A DNA stretch of 17,745 bases from Comamonadaceae bacterium (GTDB lineage: Bacteria > Pseudomonadota > Gammaproteobacteria > Burkholderiales > Burkholderiaceae_C): the NCBI GenBank assembly GCA_947494405.1, contig CANLWQ010000010.1, positions 1 to 17,745 of the forward strand. The letters run 5' to 3'. The notes below the pieces were generated by a model, which saw only the letters and a program-made list of their open reading frames with translations, ran no database searches and was not told where the DNA came from. This document shows, one piece after another, positions 8,064-16,101 of the stretch (positions are counted from its first letter, which is position 1; every line of letters begins with the position of its first letter). The position numbers and the translations under genes were made by a program.

Positions 8064-8933
8064 ATGACTGCATTTGTTCAGCTCGCCCTTGATTGGTTAG
8101 GCAGCCATGGTCCCAATGAGGTTGAGAGCCTAGAGCACAAACAAAAGTCATTGCAGGCATTTAATGGTGCAGCATTTACTCACCCCTTAGCCAGCCGACA
8201 AATTCAGCTGCAGCAAACCAACATTGCCTACGCATTTCAAAGAGTTAAGCGTAAAACCATAGGCATGTCTGTGGGGGCAGATGGCTTGGAAGTACGCGCA
8301 CCTCGATGGGCCACGGTCTCTAGCGTGGAAGTTGTGCTGCATGAAAAAAGCGCTTGGATACTTCGCAAGCTGCAAGAGTCTCAAGAGCGGCAAAAGCAAA
8401 TGCAACACACCATCATCGACTGGAAGGACGGTGCCACCATTCCCTTCTTGGGTGAGTACTTGGTGGTGCGTCTTGACCCCGAACACCAGTTTCAACAAGG
8501 CGGTGCCGTTTTGGCGGATGTTGCAACAGACAACACAGCTGTGAAGATATTGCAAGTGGCATTGTCTTTGCATGCGCAGCCAGGGCAAATCCGCGATGCT
8601 GTTCAGGCTTGGTTGATGCAGCAAGCCAAATTAAATTTCAGTCAAAGGTTAGATCATTTTGCCCCTCTGCTGGGGGTGAAGTGGATGCGATTGAGCTTGA
8701 GCAATGCCAGTTCACGTTGGGGTACAGCATCGGCTGATGGCAGTATTCGACTGAATTGGCGATTGATTCATTTCAAGCAAGAGGTGATTGACTATGTCGT
8801 GGCCCACGAGCTCAGTCATTTGCGGGTCATGAACCACAGCCCCCAGTTTTGGGAAACCGTAGGCTCACTGCTGCCAGACTACGAGCAGCGTCGCCAAGCG
8901 CTCAATGGCGAAGTTTTGCCTCGGTGGGTTTGA
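8064..8933 (+). CDS. YgjP-like (DUF45) zinc metallopeptidase
   Basis: A predicted zinc-dependent protease of the YgjP/WLM family, related in its active site to SprT. Its cellular substrate is unknown. The 289-residue protein shows the C-terminal catalytic block: VVAHELSHLRVMNHSPQFW gives HExxH (H248, E249, H252) and the third ligand H258, six residues on. Upstream of it, SSRWGTASADGSIRLNWRL is the conserved strand region before the active site. The N-terminal 60 residues are less conserved. The ATG at 8064 follows plsC by three bases, making this the last gene of the operon that begins with corC. Its final 32 bases overlap the end of the convergent MBL-fold gene; no intrinsic terminator is visible between the two. 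Confidence 0.88.
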   Translation: MTAFVQLALDWLGSHGPNEVESLEHKQKSLQAFNGAAFTHPLASRQIQLQQTNIAYAFQRVKRKTIGMSVGADGLEVRAPRWATVSSVEVVLHEKSAWILRKLQESQERQKQMQHTIIDWKDGATIPFLGEYLVVRLDPEHQFQQGGAVLADVATDNTAVKILQVALSLHAQPGQIRDAVQAWLMQQAKLNFSQRLDHFAPLLGVKWMRLSLSNASSRWGTASADGSIRLNWRLIHFKQEVIDYVVAHELSHLRVMNHSPQFWETVGSLLPDYEQRRQALNGEVLPRWV

Positions 8934-9969
8934 AGCGAATAAGGGCTCCGTCTATTCGCTCAAATTCATTTTGATACCAAAGAAAATGCAAATGGGCGAG
9001 AGACTCGCCTAGCGCAAATATGGTTTGGTGACCGTCCAGTTCCCGCTTGAACAAAACCGCCATCGCCTCTAAAGCACTCATGGGACTGTGCTTGCATGCA
9101 GCGCGTAACTCATCCAGCCTATCCGCATGGTGCTGGCTTAGCTGATTGATGCGGGTGTGCACGCCGACAAATGGTTTGCCGTGCGAAGGCAGGCATAAGC
9201 AGTCAGGTGGCAGGTGAGCAAATTTTTTCAAAGAATCTAAAAAAAGTTGCAAGGGATTAGACAAAGGCTCGATGTCGTACACGCTGACATTGGTTGAAAT
9301 GCGGGGAAGGACCATGTCACCGCTGATCAATACGTTCTTAGACTCACAATGCAGCGCCATATGCTCTGGCGCATGACCATAGCCACTGATGCAGCGCCAA
9401 GCTTGACCTCCAATATTCAAAGTCAAGCCGTCATACAAGCGCACATATTGCTTGGGAATAGCGGGCACCATATGGCTGAACTGAAAATGGCTATTGGTCA
9501 CAGCTTCTAGTACGGCTGAATGTGTGATGCCATGCGACTGCAAAAAACACATTGCTTGTTCGCGGTGCTTTGGGTCTGACGGGTGAATCAGCGTGTGCGC
9601 CGTATGAAAATCTGTAGAGCTGATCCACAACGGTACTTTCCAGTACTCACACAACCAGTGTGCCAAACCCAAATGGTCGGGGTGTAAGTGGGTGGCTATG
9701 ACCCTAAGAACCGGTAGACCCTGAAATACGTTGTCGAATAAACGCTGCCAATGTTCCCGCGAACTTGCTTGGTCAATGCCGCAGTCAACAATCGCCCATC
9801 CTTCTCGGCCCTCGTAGCTGTCGCGCAGCACCCAAAGATTGATGTGGTCTAGCGCAAAAGGCAAGGCCATGCGAACCCAATAAACGCCAGGCGCCACCTC
9901 GGTCATGTTGTCAGATGGGGGCAGATGTTCCGCCAAGGGATAGAAGAGTTCTTTTTCGTGATCGTTCAT
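8902..9969 (-). CDS. MBL-fold metallo-hydrolase divergent from liuR
   Basis: A metallo-beta-lactamase-fold hydrolase of 355 residues, longer than the first one in this window and only distantly similar. The first metal motif is ATHLHPDH (H94, H96, D98, H99), followed by GYGHAPEHMALH with another ligand histidine, LISGDMV with the bridging aspartate, and LPSHGKPF with the last histidine. The C-terminal 70 residues form the winged/helical extension often seen in glyoxalase II-like and thioesterase-like members. Substrate unknown. The start at 9969 gives MNDHEKELFYPLAEHLPP, a leader that homologues I recall share. It is transcribed divergently from the MerR gene across a 54-base control region containing a palindrome, so it is likely under the same regulator. 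I infer a link to acyl-CoA or branched-chain catabolism, perhaps as a thioesterase, but the sequence alone does not show it. Confidence 0.88.
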   Translation of the reverse strand: MNDHEKELFYPLAEHLPPSDNMTEVAPGVYWVRMALPFALDHINLWVLRDSYEGREGWAIVDCGIDQASSREHWQRLFDNVFQGLPVLRVIATHLHPDHLGLAHWLCEYWKVPLWISSTDFHTAHTLIHPSDPKHREQAMCFLQSHGITHSAVLEAVTNSHFQFSHMVPAIPKQYVRLYDGLTLNIGGQAWRCISGYGHAPEHMALHCESKNVLISGDMVLPRISTNVSVYDIEPLSNPLQLFLDSLKKFAHLPPDCLCLPSHGKPFVGVHTRINQLSQHHADRLDELRAACKHSPMSALEAMAVLFKRELDGHQTIFALGESLAHLHFLWYQNEFERIDGALIRFKPTEAKLRH

Positions 9970-9988
9970 GTGTGAGTCGATTTTGCTT

Positions 9989-9994
9989 CATAAT
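9989..9994 (+). promoter_or_regulatory. Possible -10 element of liuR
   Basis: CATAAT matches the -10 consensus at five of six positions on the plus strand. Transcription would then begin near 10001, inside the palindrome, which would allow autorepression. The matching -35 is poor (TTCATG at 9965-9970, three of six, spacing 18), so this is a weak prediction. Confidence 0.35.
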
Positions 9995-10015
9995 TAACGT
10001 TTACGTAAACGTCAA
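9994..10015. promoter_or_regulatory. Palindromic LiuR-type operator
   Basis: A perfect 16-base palindrome, ACGTTTACGTAAACGT, occupies 9997-10012. Symmetry continues with TT at 9994-9995 against AA at 10014-10015, with one mismatched pair between. It lies between the divergent starts of the MBL gene and the MerR-family gene. From memory, LiuR of proteobacteria binds palindromes of this ACGTnnACGT style; the exact published consensus was not checked. The position inside the spacer of the minus-strand promoter and just after a plus-strand -10 fits control of both genes by the adjacent regulator. I saw no second copy elsewhere in the window. Confidence 0.8.
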
Positions 10016-10023
10016 CTGTCTAC

Positions 10024-10461
10024 ATGGCGACCCTCTACACCATCCGCGAATTAGCCAAAGAGTTTGATCTCACCACGCGAGCCATACGGTTTTATGAAGA
10101 TATGGGCTTGTTGCGGCCAGAGCGCCAAGGGCCAGGCGGTAGAAATCGCGTGTACAGCGCCAGGGAGCGTGCGCGGCTGAGATTGACTTTGCGGGCTAAG
10201 CGATTGGGCTTGTCCTTGATGCAGGCCAAGGACATCATCGATATGTATGACAGTCCACGTGACACTGCGCCGCAGCTGGAAAAGTTCGTGCAGGTGCTGG
10301 CGCAACATCGGCAACAATTAGAAGCGCAGATGGAAGAAATCCAAGCCAATTTGGAGGAAGTCAAGCAACACGAACGCGAAGCCAGACAACTGCTCACCAA
10401 ACACCAAGTCAAATCCAAGCCCAAGCCCAAACGTCAAACCGAGTCCTTGACCACAACTTGA
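10024..10461 (+). CDS. liuR: MerR-family regulator, LiuR-like
   Basis: A transcriptional regulator of 145 residues. The N-terminal 70 residues are a MerR winged helix-turn-helix (YTIRELAKEFDLTTRAIRFYED, then GLLRPERQGPGGRNRVYS). A long helix near 85-130, rich in Q, E and L, is the dimerisation coiled coil. No cysteines are present, so it is not a metal or redox sensor of the classic MerR type; the ligand is more likely an acyl-CoA or related metabolite. The tail (about 128-145) is rich in lysine. In beta- and gammaproteobacteria, MerR proteins of this size and sequence next to leucine/isovalerate genes are called LiuR and act as repressors. The ATG at 10024 directly follows the palindromic operator. 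The naming rests on resemblance and context. Confidence 0.85.
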   Translation: MATLYTIRELAKEFDLTTRAIRFYEDMGLLRPERQGPGGRNRVYSARERARLRLTLRAKRLGLSLMQAKDIIDMYDSPRDTAPQLEKFVQVLAQHRQQLEAQMEEIQANLEEVKQHEREARQLLTKHQVKSKPKPKRQTESLTTT

Positions 10462-10475
10462 AAGGCCAAATCAAC

Positions 10476-11135
10476 ATGAATGGTTCATTGAACAATTTAT
10501 TTACCAACAACCGCGAATGGGCTGACCGCATGTCCAAAGAACGGCCTGGTTTTTTTGAAAAACTGGCCAAGCAGCAGTCGCCTAAATACCTGTGGATTGG
10601 TTGTTCCGACAGCCGCGTCCCGGCCAATGAAATTGTGGGACTTGACCCTGGCGAAGTGTTTGTGCATCGCAATGTCGCCAATGTGGTCGTGCCTTCCGAC
10701 CTCAATGCTTTGTCAGTCATACAGTTTGCCGTCGAACATTTACGGGTGGAGCACATCATGGTGGTGGGGCATTACGGTTGTGGTGGTGTCATTGCTGCCG
10801 CAAGGGGAACGCGCATAGGTTTGGTGGACAACTGGTTGCGCCATGTGCAAGATGTGCGTTTGCGTCATCGCCAAAGGCTCAACCACTTGGGGCAAAAAGA
10901 ATTGGAAGACGCCTTGTGTGAAATGAATGTGTTGGAACAAGTGGGCAATGTCGCTTTGTCTAATGTGCTGCAAGATGCATGGGCCAGAAACCAGAAAATT
11001 CAGGTACATGGATTGATCTATGGGCTTAGCGACGGGTTGTTGAAAGATTTGCATGTCAGCATGAGCCACTCGGGTGAAGTGGTCGATGTGTTTCGCAATG
11101 CATTCAAACGCTATCCGCGGCAAATAGCCATTTAG
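10476..11135 (+). CDS. can: Beta-class carbonic anhydrase
   Basis: A cytoplasmic zinc enzyme interconverting carbon dioxide and bicarbonate. The 219-residue product has the beta-class active site: C43, D45 and R47 in IGCSDSRVPANE, then H99 and C102 in GHYGCGGV. Zinc is held by the two cysteines and the histidine, with the D45-R47 dyad beside it. The ATG at 10476 gives the usual N-terminus (NLFTNNREWADRM); the frame is open to a TTG at 10458, but that would only add six odd residues. It follows liuR by 14 bases and precedes aceK by 14. Sitting in an operon with a biotin-dependent carboxylase suggests that it supplies bicarbonate for that enzyme (inference). Confidence 0.95.
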   Translation: MNGSLNNLFTNNREWADRMSKERPGFFEKLAKQQSPKYLWIGCSDSRVPANEIVGLDPGEVFVHRNVANVVVPSDLNALSVIQFAVEHLRVEHIMVVGHYGCGGVIAAARGTRIGLVDNWLRHVQDVRLRHRQRLNHLGQKELEDALCEMNVLEQVGNVALSNVLQDAWARNQKIQVHGLIYGLSDGLLKDLHVSMSHSGEVVDVFRNAFKRYPRQIAI

Positions 11136-11149
11136 AAAGCACATAGCCA

Positions 11150-12967
11150 ATGAATGCCCAGCGACTTGACTCAGCCTTGGCCTACGAGATTGCCCAGGCC
11201 ATGATGGATGGTTTTAACAGGCACTATGACTTGTTCCGCACTGAATCGGCCCAAGCCAAACGCCGGTTTGAAACCCAAGACTGGCACGGCCAACAACGCG
11301 CTCAACGTGAGCGCATAGAGTTTTACGACCTGCGCGTGAAAGAATGCACAAGCCGTTTAGAAACAGAATTCAAAGCTGACGAACAAGCCAGTGAAGTTTG
11401 GCAGCAGGTGAAACTGCACTACATCGGTTTGTTGGTCGATCATTTCCAACCAGAATTGGCTGAAACCTTTTTTAACTCGGTCACCACAAAAATACTGGAC
11501 CGCAGTTATTTTCAAAATGACTTTATTTTTGTGCGGCCGGCGGTGAGCACCGAGTACATCGAAAACACCGAGCCTGATGCCAAGCCCACTTACAAAGCTT
11601 GGTATCCCAGTGAAGACAATTTGCATCAAATCATTGTGCGCATGATTGGCGACTTCGATTTGCAACCGCCCTTTGAAAACCTCGAGCGTGATGCAACAGA
11701 TATTTTGCGCAATGTCAAACAGCGTTTGGGTCAAGCCAAGCTGCGGGCCAACTTTCAGGTGCAAGTGCTTTCGAGTCTTTTCTACCGCAACAAAGGCGCG
11801 TATGTGGTGGGTAAGGTCATCAATGGCTTTCAAGAAATCCCATTCGCTTTGCCGATTTTGCATAACGACAATGGGCAACTGCTGATCGACGCGGCCTTGT
11901 TTGGCGAAGACGATTTGCTGATACTGTTTAGTTTTGCACGGGCCTATTTCATGGTCGACATGGATGTGCCCTCAGCCTACGTGCAGTTTTTGCGCAGCAT
12001 GATGCCGCGCAAACCACGCGCAGAAATTTACAACGCACTGGGTCTGGCCAAGCAAGGCAAAACCTTGTTCTACCGAGATTTGCTTTACCACCAGCGGCAC
12101 AGCACAGATAAATTTCGCATTGCCCCGGGTATCAAAGGCATGGTCATGCTGGTGTTCGATCAGCCATCGTTTCCCTTTGTCTTCAAAGTCATCAAAGACT
12201 TTTACCCACCACAAAAAGACACCACCCGCGAGCAAATTCAAGGTAAATATTTGTTGGTGAAGCAGCACGACAGGGTGGGGCGCATGGCTGACACCTTGGA
12301 GTACAGCAATGTGGTTTTTCCGCGTGAACGATTTGAAGATGAGTTGATTGCTGAGATTCAAAAATTCGCTCCCAGCCAAATCGAGATTTACCAACGTGCC
12401 GATAACGGTCACAGTGAGGTGTTGATCAAGCATGCGTATATTGAAAGGCGCATGATCCCTTTGAATATTTATCTGCAAGAAGCTTTTGACACAGGCTTAG
12501 ACGATGTTCGCGCCAAGAGTCAAATGGAGCGCGCTGTGGTTGAGTATGGTAATGCCATCAAGGATTTGGTGGCGGCCAATATATTTCCAGGCGATATGTT
12601 GTGGAAAAATTTCGGCATCACCCGCCACGGCAAAGTGGTGTTTTACGATTACGATGAAATTGAATACATCACTGATTGCAACTTCCGCACCGTCCCTGCG
12701 CCGCGCAATGAGGAGGATGAAATGTCCGGCGAGATTTGGTATCACGTCGGTCCCCATGATGTCTTTCCTGAAACATTTGGCCCATTTTTGTTAGGCAACC
12801 CAAGTGTGCGAGATGTATTCATGAAGCACCATGCCGAATTGTTGGACGCAAGTTTCTGGCAAGGACATAAGGTAAAAATTGCCCAAGGTCATGTGCATGA
12901 TGTCTTTCCCTACGAAGCCGACAAGCGCTTTGAGGTTCAACGCGCAGCCCTGCGCTCAGTGTCATAG
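11150..12967 (+). CDS. aceK: Isocitrate dehydrogenase kinase/phosphatase
   Basis: AceK phosphorylates and dephosphorylates isocitrate dehydrogenase. Phosphorylation turns the dehydrogenase off and sends isocitrate into the glyoxylate shunt during growth on acetyl-CoA-yielding substrates. The 605-residue protein is slightly longer than E. coli AceK (578). Landmarks are [12 protein letters not shown] near 324-335, the ATP-binding loop peculiar to AceK, the lysine of [15 protein letters not shown] near 342-350, and [15 protein letters not shown] near 493-507 with the metal-binding and catalytic acids. In E. coli aceK follows aceB and aceA, but here no isocitrate lyase or malate synthase is present and the gene lies within a liu-type operon. 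A run of seven T follows the stop at 12968-12974. Confidence 0.97.
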   Translation: MNAQRLDSALAYEIAQAMMDGFNRHYDLFRTESAQAKRRFETQDWHGQQRAQRERIEFYDLRVKECTSRLETEFKADEQASEVWQQVKLHYIGLLVDHFQPELAETFFNSVTTKILDRSYFQNDFIFVRPAVSTEYIENTEPDAKPTYKAWYPSEDNLHQIIVRMIGDFDLQPPFENLERDATDILRNVKQRLGQAKLRANFQVQVLSSLFYRNKGAYVVGKVINGFQEIPFALPILHNDNGQLLIDAALFGEDDLLILFSFARAYFMVDMDVPSAYVQFLRSMMPRKPRAEIYNALGLAKQGKTLFYRDLLYHQRHSTDKFRIAPGIKGMVMLVFDQPSFPFVFKVIKDFYPPQKDTTREQIQGKYLLVKQHDRVGRMADTLEYSNVVFPRERFEDELIAEIQKFAPSQIEIYQRADNGHSEVLIKHAYIERRMIPLNIYLQEAFDTGLDDVRAKSQMERAVVEYGNAIKDLVAANIFPGDMLWKNFGITRHGKVVFYDYDEIEYITDCNFRTVPAPRNEEDEMSGEIWYHVGPHDVFPETFGPFLLGNPSVRDVFMKHHAELLDASFWQGHKVKIAQGHVHDVFPYEADKRFEVQRAALRSVS

Positions 12968-12978
12968 TTTTTTTAATC

Positions 12979-12983
12979 AGGAG
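12979..12983 (+). promoter_or_regulatory. Shine-Dalgarno of the thiolase gene
   Basis: AGGAG lies five bases before the ATG at 12989 and is the clearest ribosome binding site in the catabolic block. It fixes the thiolase start and suggests stronger, independent initiation at this point of the operon. Confidence 0.7.
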
Positions 12984-12988
12984 TTTGT

Positions 12989-14170
12989 ATGTCAGATCCC
13001 ATCGTTATCGTCAGCGCCGCCCGCACACCCATGGGCAGTTTCCAAGGAGATTTTTCCGCCCTGTCTGCCCACGACTTGGGTGGGGTGGCCATTGCCGCTG
13101 CTGTGCAACGTGCAGGCATTTCACCCGAGGCTGTCACAGAAGTTTTGTTTGGCAATTGTTTGATGGCCGGTCAAGGCCAAGCGCCTGCTCGCCAAGCGGC
13201 ATTCAAAGGCGGTTTACCCAAAAGCGCGGGAGCCGTCACTTTGTCCAAGATGTGTGGTTCGGGCATGCGTGCGGCCATGTTCGCTCACGACATATTGAGC
13301 GCAGGCAGCCAAGAGGTGTTGATTGCCGGCGGCATGGAAAGCATGACCAATGCGCCTTACCTCATGCTCAAAGGTCGGGGTGGTTACCGCATGGGCCACG
13401 ACAAAATTTACGATCACATGATGTTGGATGGTCTTGAGGACGCTTACGAGGCCGGCCGCTCCATGGGTACTTTTGGTGAAGACTGCGCAGCCAAATACAA
13501 CTTCAGCCGAGATGCCCAAGACCATTTCGCCATGACCAGTGTGGAGCGCGCCAAGGCCGCCACCACATCAGGTGCATTCGCTACCGAAATCACACCTGTG
13601 ACTGTGAAAGACCGTGCAGGCGAGCGCGTGATCTCGATTGATGAAGGCCCAGGCAAAGTCAAGCTCGATAAAGTCAAAACCTTAAAGCCTGCTTTCAAGA
13701 AAGACGGCACGATCACGGCGGCATCCAGTTCGTCTATCAACGACGGTGCCGCTGCCTTGGTCATGATGCGCGAAAGCACCGCGAAAAAACTGGGCTGTAC
13801 ACCCTTGGCGCGCATTGTCAGTCACGCCACATTTGCACAAGAGCCAGAGTGGTTCACCACTGCGCCTGTGGGGGCTACGCAGCAAGCCTTGGCCCGCGCT
13901 GGCTGGAAAGTGGGCGATGTAGATTTGTGGGAAGTCAACGAAGCGTTTGCAGTGGTGCCCATGGCGCTGATGCACGAGTTGCATGTGCCGCATGAGATTG
14001 TGAACATCCATGGTGGCGCTTGTGCCTTGGGTCACCCCATTGGTGCATCAGGCGCACGCATCATCGTTACCTTGCTTCACGCCTTGAAAGCCAAGGGTTT
14101 GAAAAAAGGGCTTGCCACACTGTGTATTGGTGGCGGCGAAGGCACGGCCATGGCGCTGGAATTAATTTAA
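12989..14170 (+). CDS. Thiolase (acetyl-CoA C-acetyltransferase)
   Basis: A thiolase of 393 residues that cleaves a 3-ketoacyl-CoA with free coenzyme A, most likely acetoacetyl-CoA to two acetyl-CoA. The catalytic residues are all visible: C89 in SKMCGSGM (nucleophile), H349 in [13 protein letters not shown] and C379 in TLCIGGGEG. The N-terminus [16 protein letters not shown] and the length of about 393 are those of degradative or biosynthetic acetyl-CoA acetyltransferases. Sequence alone does not settle chain-length preference. In a leucine pathway it would process acetoacetate after activation, giving acetyl-CoA for the TCA cycle and glyoxylate shunt. The gene begins after AGGAG at 12979 and is followed by liuB after seven bases. 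Confidence 0.93.
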   Translation: MSDPIVIVSAARTPMGSFQGDFSALSAHDLGGVAIAAAVQRAGISPEAVTEVLFGNCLMAGQGQAPARQAAFKGGLPKSAGAVTLSKMCGSGMRAAMFAHDILSAGSQEVLIAGGMESMTNAPYLMLKGRGGYRMGHDKIYDHMMLDGLEDAYEAGRSMGTFGEDCAAKYNFSRDAQDHFAMTSVERAKAATTSGAFATEITPVTVKDRAGERVISIDEGPGKVKLDKVKTLKPAFKKDGTITAASSSSINDGAAALVMMRESTAKKLGCTPLARIVSHATFAQEPEWFTTAPVGATQQALARAGWKVGDVDLWEVNEAFAVVPMALMHELHVPHEIVNIHGGACALGHPIGASGARIIVTLLHALKAKGLKKGLATLCIGGGEGTAMALELI

Positions 14171-14177
14171 GCACGCA

Positions 14178-15785
14178 ATGAGCGTTCTGGTCAGTCAACT
14201 CTCCCCCCGATCGGCTGATTTTTTGGCCAATGCCCAAGCCATGCAGGCCATGGTCGACGACTTACGTTTGCAGCTACAACGCAGCGCTTTGGGTGGGGGT
14301 GAGGCTGCACGCGCCAAGCAACTCGCTCGCGGCAAGTTACCTCCCCGCGAGCGGGTGGCCTTGTTACTCGACCCTGGCACACCGTTTTTAGAGTTCAGCC
14401 CCTTGGCCGCGCATGGCATGTACCAAGGTGACGCTCCTTGCGCCGGTGTGATCGCTGGTATTGGGCGGGTCAGTGGCATTGATTGCGTCATCGTTTGCAA
14501 CGACGCCACGGTCAAGGGCGGCACCTATTACCCCATGACAGTGAAAAAACATTTGCGGGCGCAAGAAATTGCCCAGCAAAACAATTTGCCGTGTATTTAT
14601 TTGGTCGATTCGGGCGGGGCTAATTTGCCTAACCAAGACGATGTGTTTCCCGACAAAGAGCACTTTGGTCGCATCTTTTTCAACCAAGCCAATATGAGTG
14701 CGCAAGGTATCGCGCAAATAGCGGTGGTCATGGGCAGTTGCACCGCGGGTGGTGCCTATGTGCCGGCCATGAGCGACGAGACCATCATTGTGAAAAACCA
14801 AGGCACCATTTTTTTAGGTGGCCCGCCGTTGGTGAAAGCGGCGATTGGTGAAATTGTTTCGGCCGAAGACTTAGGTGGCGGCGACGTGCACACCCGCCTG
14901 TCGGGCGTAGCTGATCATTTGGCCGATAACGATGCGCATGCGATTGCCTTGGCCCGCGAAGCTGTGTCACGCTTGAACCGCAAAAAACACATTCAATTGG
15001 CGGTGCAAGAAGCCCGTGCACCTTTGTATGACGTGCAAGAGTTGCATGGTGTCATACCCATCGACACCAAAAAGCCCTATGACGTGCGTGAAATCATTGC
15101 TCGCATGGTTGACGGCTCAGAGTTGCATGAATTCAAGCCGCGTTTTGGTGCGACTTTGGTTTGTGGTTTTGCCCATGTAGAGGGCATGCCCGTGGGCATC
15201 ATCGCCAACAACGGCGTGCTGTTTTCCGAGTCGGCGCAAAAAGGCGCGCATTTCATCGAGCTGTGCTGTCAGCGAAAAATTCCTTTGGTTTTTTTACAAA
15301 ACATCACCGGTTTTATGGTGGGGCGCAAATATGAAAATGAGGGCATTGCCCGCCACGGCGCCAAGATGGTCACCGCGGTGGCTACTGCGCAGGTGCCTAA
15401 ATTCACCTTCATCATTGGCGGCAGTTACGGCGCAGGCAATTACGGTATGTGTGGGCGCGCTTTCAACCCACGGTTTTTATGGATGTGGCCCAACGCCCGT
15501 ATTTGCGTCATGGGTGGCGAGCAGGCTGCTAGCGTCTTGGCCACGGTGCGCCGCGACGGTATCGAGGCCAAGGGCGGCGCGTGGAGCGCTCAGGAAGAAG
15601 CCGCTTTCAAGCAGCCTTTGCTGGACCAATTTGCCCACCAATCCCATCCTTACTACGCCAGCGCCCGCTTATGGGACGACGGCGTGATAGACCCCGCAGA
15701 CACCCGACGGGTATTGGCCTTGGGCCTGTCCGCCGCGCTGAACGCGCCCATTCCCGAGACACGCTTTGGCGTGTTCCGCATGTAA
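14178..15785 (+). CDS. liuB: Methylcrotonyl-CoA carboxylase, carboxyltransferase (beta) subunit
   Basis: This subunit moves the carboxyl group from carboxybiotin to 3-methylcrotonyl-CoA in leucine and isovalerate breakdown. The 535-residue protein has two crotonase-like carboxyltransferase lobes. The first holds [29 protein letters not shown] and [17 protein letters not shown] (near 187-202). The second holds [13 protein letters not shown] and [20 protein letters not shown] (near 414-433). It ends in [16 protein letters not shown], an ending shared with LiuB as I remember it. Length equals that of Pseudomonas LiuB. Geranyl-CoA carboxylase beta (AtuC) and propionyl-CoA carboxylase beta are relatives, but the blocks above match LiuB better. 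The stop codon overlaps an inverted repeat that leads into vapBC. The biotin-carrying partner probably starts at 17694. Confidence 0.93.
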   Translation: MSVLVSQLSPRSADFLANAQAMQAMVDDLRLQLQRSALGGGEAARAKQLARGKLPPRERVALLLDPGTPFLEFSPLAAHGMYQGDAPCAGVIAGIGRVSGIDCVIVCNDATVKGGTYYPMTVKKHLRAQEIAQQNNLPCIYLVDSGGANLPNQDDVFPDKEHFGRIFFNQANMSAQGIAQIAVVMGSCTAGGAYVPAMSDETIIVKNQGTIFLGGPPLVKAAIGEIVSAEDLGGGDVHTRLSGVADHLADNDAHAIALAREAVSRLNRKKHIQLAVQEARAPLYDVQELHGVIPIDTKKPYDVREIIARMVDGSELHEFKPRFGATLVCGFAHVEGMPVGIIANNGVLFSESAQKGAHFIELCCQRKIPLVFLQNITGFMVGRKYENEGIARHGAKMVTAVATAQVPKFTFIIGGSYGAGNYGMCGRAFNPRFLWMWPNARICVMGGEQAASVLATVRRDGIEAKGGAWSAQEEAAFKQPLLDQFAHQSHPYYASARLWDDGVIDPADTRRVLALGLSAALNAPIPETRFGVFRM

Positions 15786-15815
15786 TGTGTATGATTCAAG
15801 CTTTTAATACACATT
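15784..15815. promoter_or_regulatory. Inverted repeat, probable vapBC operator
   Basis: AATGTGTAT at 15784-15792 is repeated as its exact complement ATACACATT at 15807-15815, with a 14-base AT-rich centre that includes AAGCTT. The left arm starts inside the stop codon of liuB, and the right arm ends at the ribosome binding site of vapB (GGAGG, 15816-15820). VapB antitoxins usually autoregulate by binding such repeats. A T tract is absent after the right arm, so it is not an intrinsic terminator. Confidence 0.65.
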
Positions 15816-15828
15816 GGAGGGGCGGGTC

Positions 15829-16101
15829 ATGCGAACCAATATAGATATCAATGACGACTTGATGGCCGCAGCGATGGCCGCAGGCGGTTTCAAAACCAAG
15901 CGTGAAGCGGTGGAAGAGGGTTTGCGCTTGGTGAGTCGCCGAAAAGTCTATGACGGCTTGCTTGCCTTGCGTGGCCAATTGCAATGGGACGATTCGGACG
16001 CAGGCTGGGGACAAAAGGGAGAACAGCAAGCTGTTCTGCAAGAGCCCACAGCTTCTTATAAAGGTAAGACCGCGCCCCGCCATCGTGGTAAATCCAAATG
16101 A
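15829..16101 (+). CDS. vapB: VapB-family antitoxin
   Basis: A 90-residue antitoxin that should bind and neutralise the VapC ribonuclease and repress its own promoter. Residues 1-45 (MRTNIDINDDLMAAAM, then KTKREAVEEGLRLVSRR) have the ribbon-helix-helix pattern of the VapB/Arc-like group. LLALRGQLQWDDSD at 44-57 is the toxin-contacting linker seen in this family. The remaining 35 or so residues form a polar, probably disordered tail ending in a lysine/arginine-rich stretch (KGKTAPRHRGKSK), longer than the usual VapB of about 70 residues. GGAGG at 15816-15820 sits eight bases before the ATG. A TTG at 15814 would extend the frame but skips this binding site. The stop overlaps vapC by four bases (ATGA). 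Confidence 0.87.
   Translation: MRTNIDINDDLMAAAMAAGGFKTKREAVEEGLRLVSRRKVYDGLLALRGQLQWDDSDAGWGQKGEQQAVLQEPTASYKGKTAPRHRGKSK

Larger units (their letters stand above)
9987..10015 (-). promoter_or_regulatory. Predicted sigma-70 promoter of the divergent MBL gene
   Basis: Read on the minus strand, TTGACG (plus-strand 10010-10015) matches the -35 consensus at five of six positions. It is followed by exactly 17 bases and then TATGAA (plus-strand 9987-9992), which matches the -10 at four of six. Transcription would start near 9980, about 11 bases before the ATG at 9969. The palindromic operator fills the spacer, so a bound repressor would block polymerase directly. Confidence 0.6.

Noticed and set aside
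10458..10475. TTG start for the carbonic anhydrase overlapping the liuR stop
   Set aside because: It adds only six residues, has no ribosome binding site, and the ATG at 10476 gives the expected start.
12942..12974. Stem GCGCAG/CTGCGC at the end of aceK followed by seven T as an intrinsic terminator
   Set aside because: The loop is only two bases (or the stem only five pairs) and the T run starts 12 bases after the stem; Rho-independent terminators need the T run immediately after.
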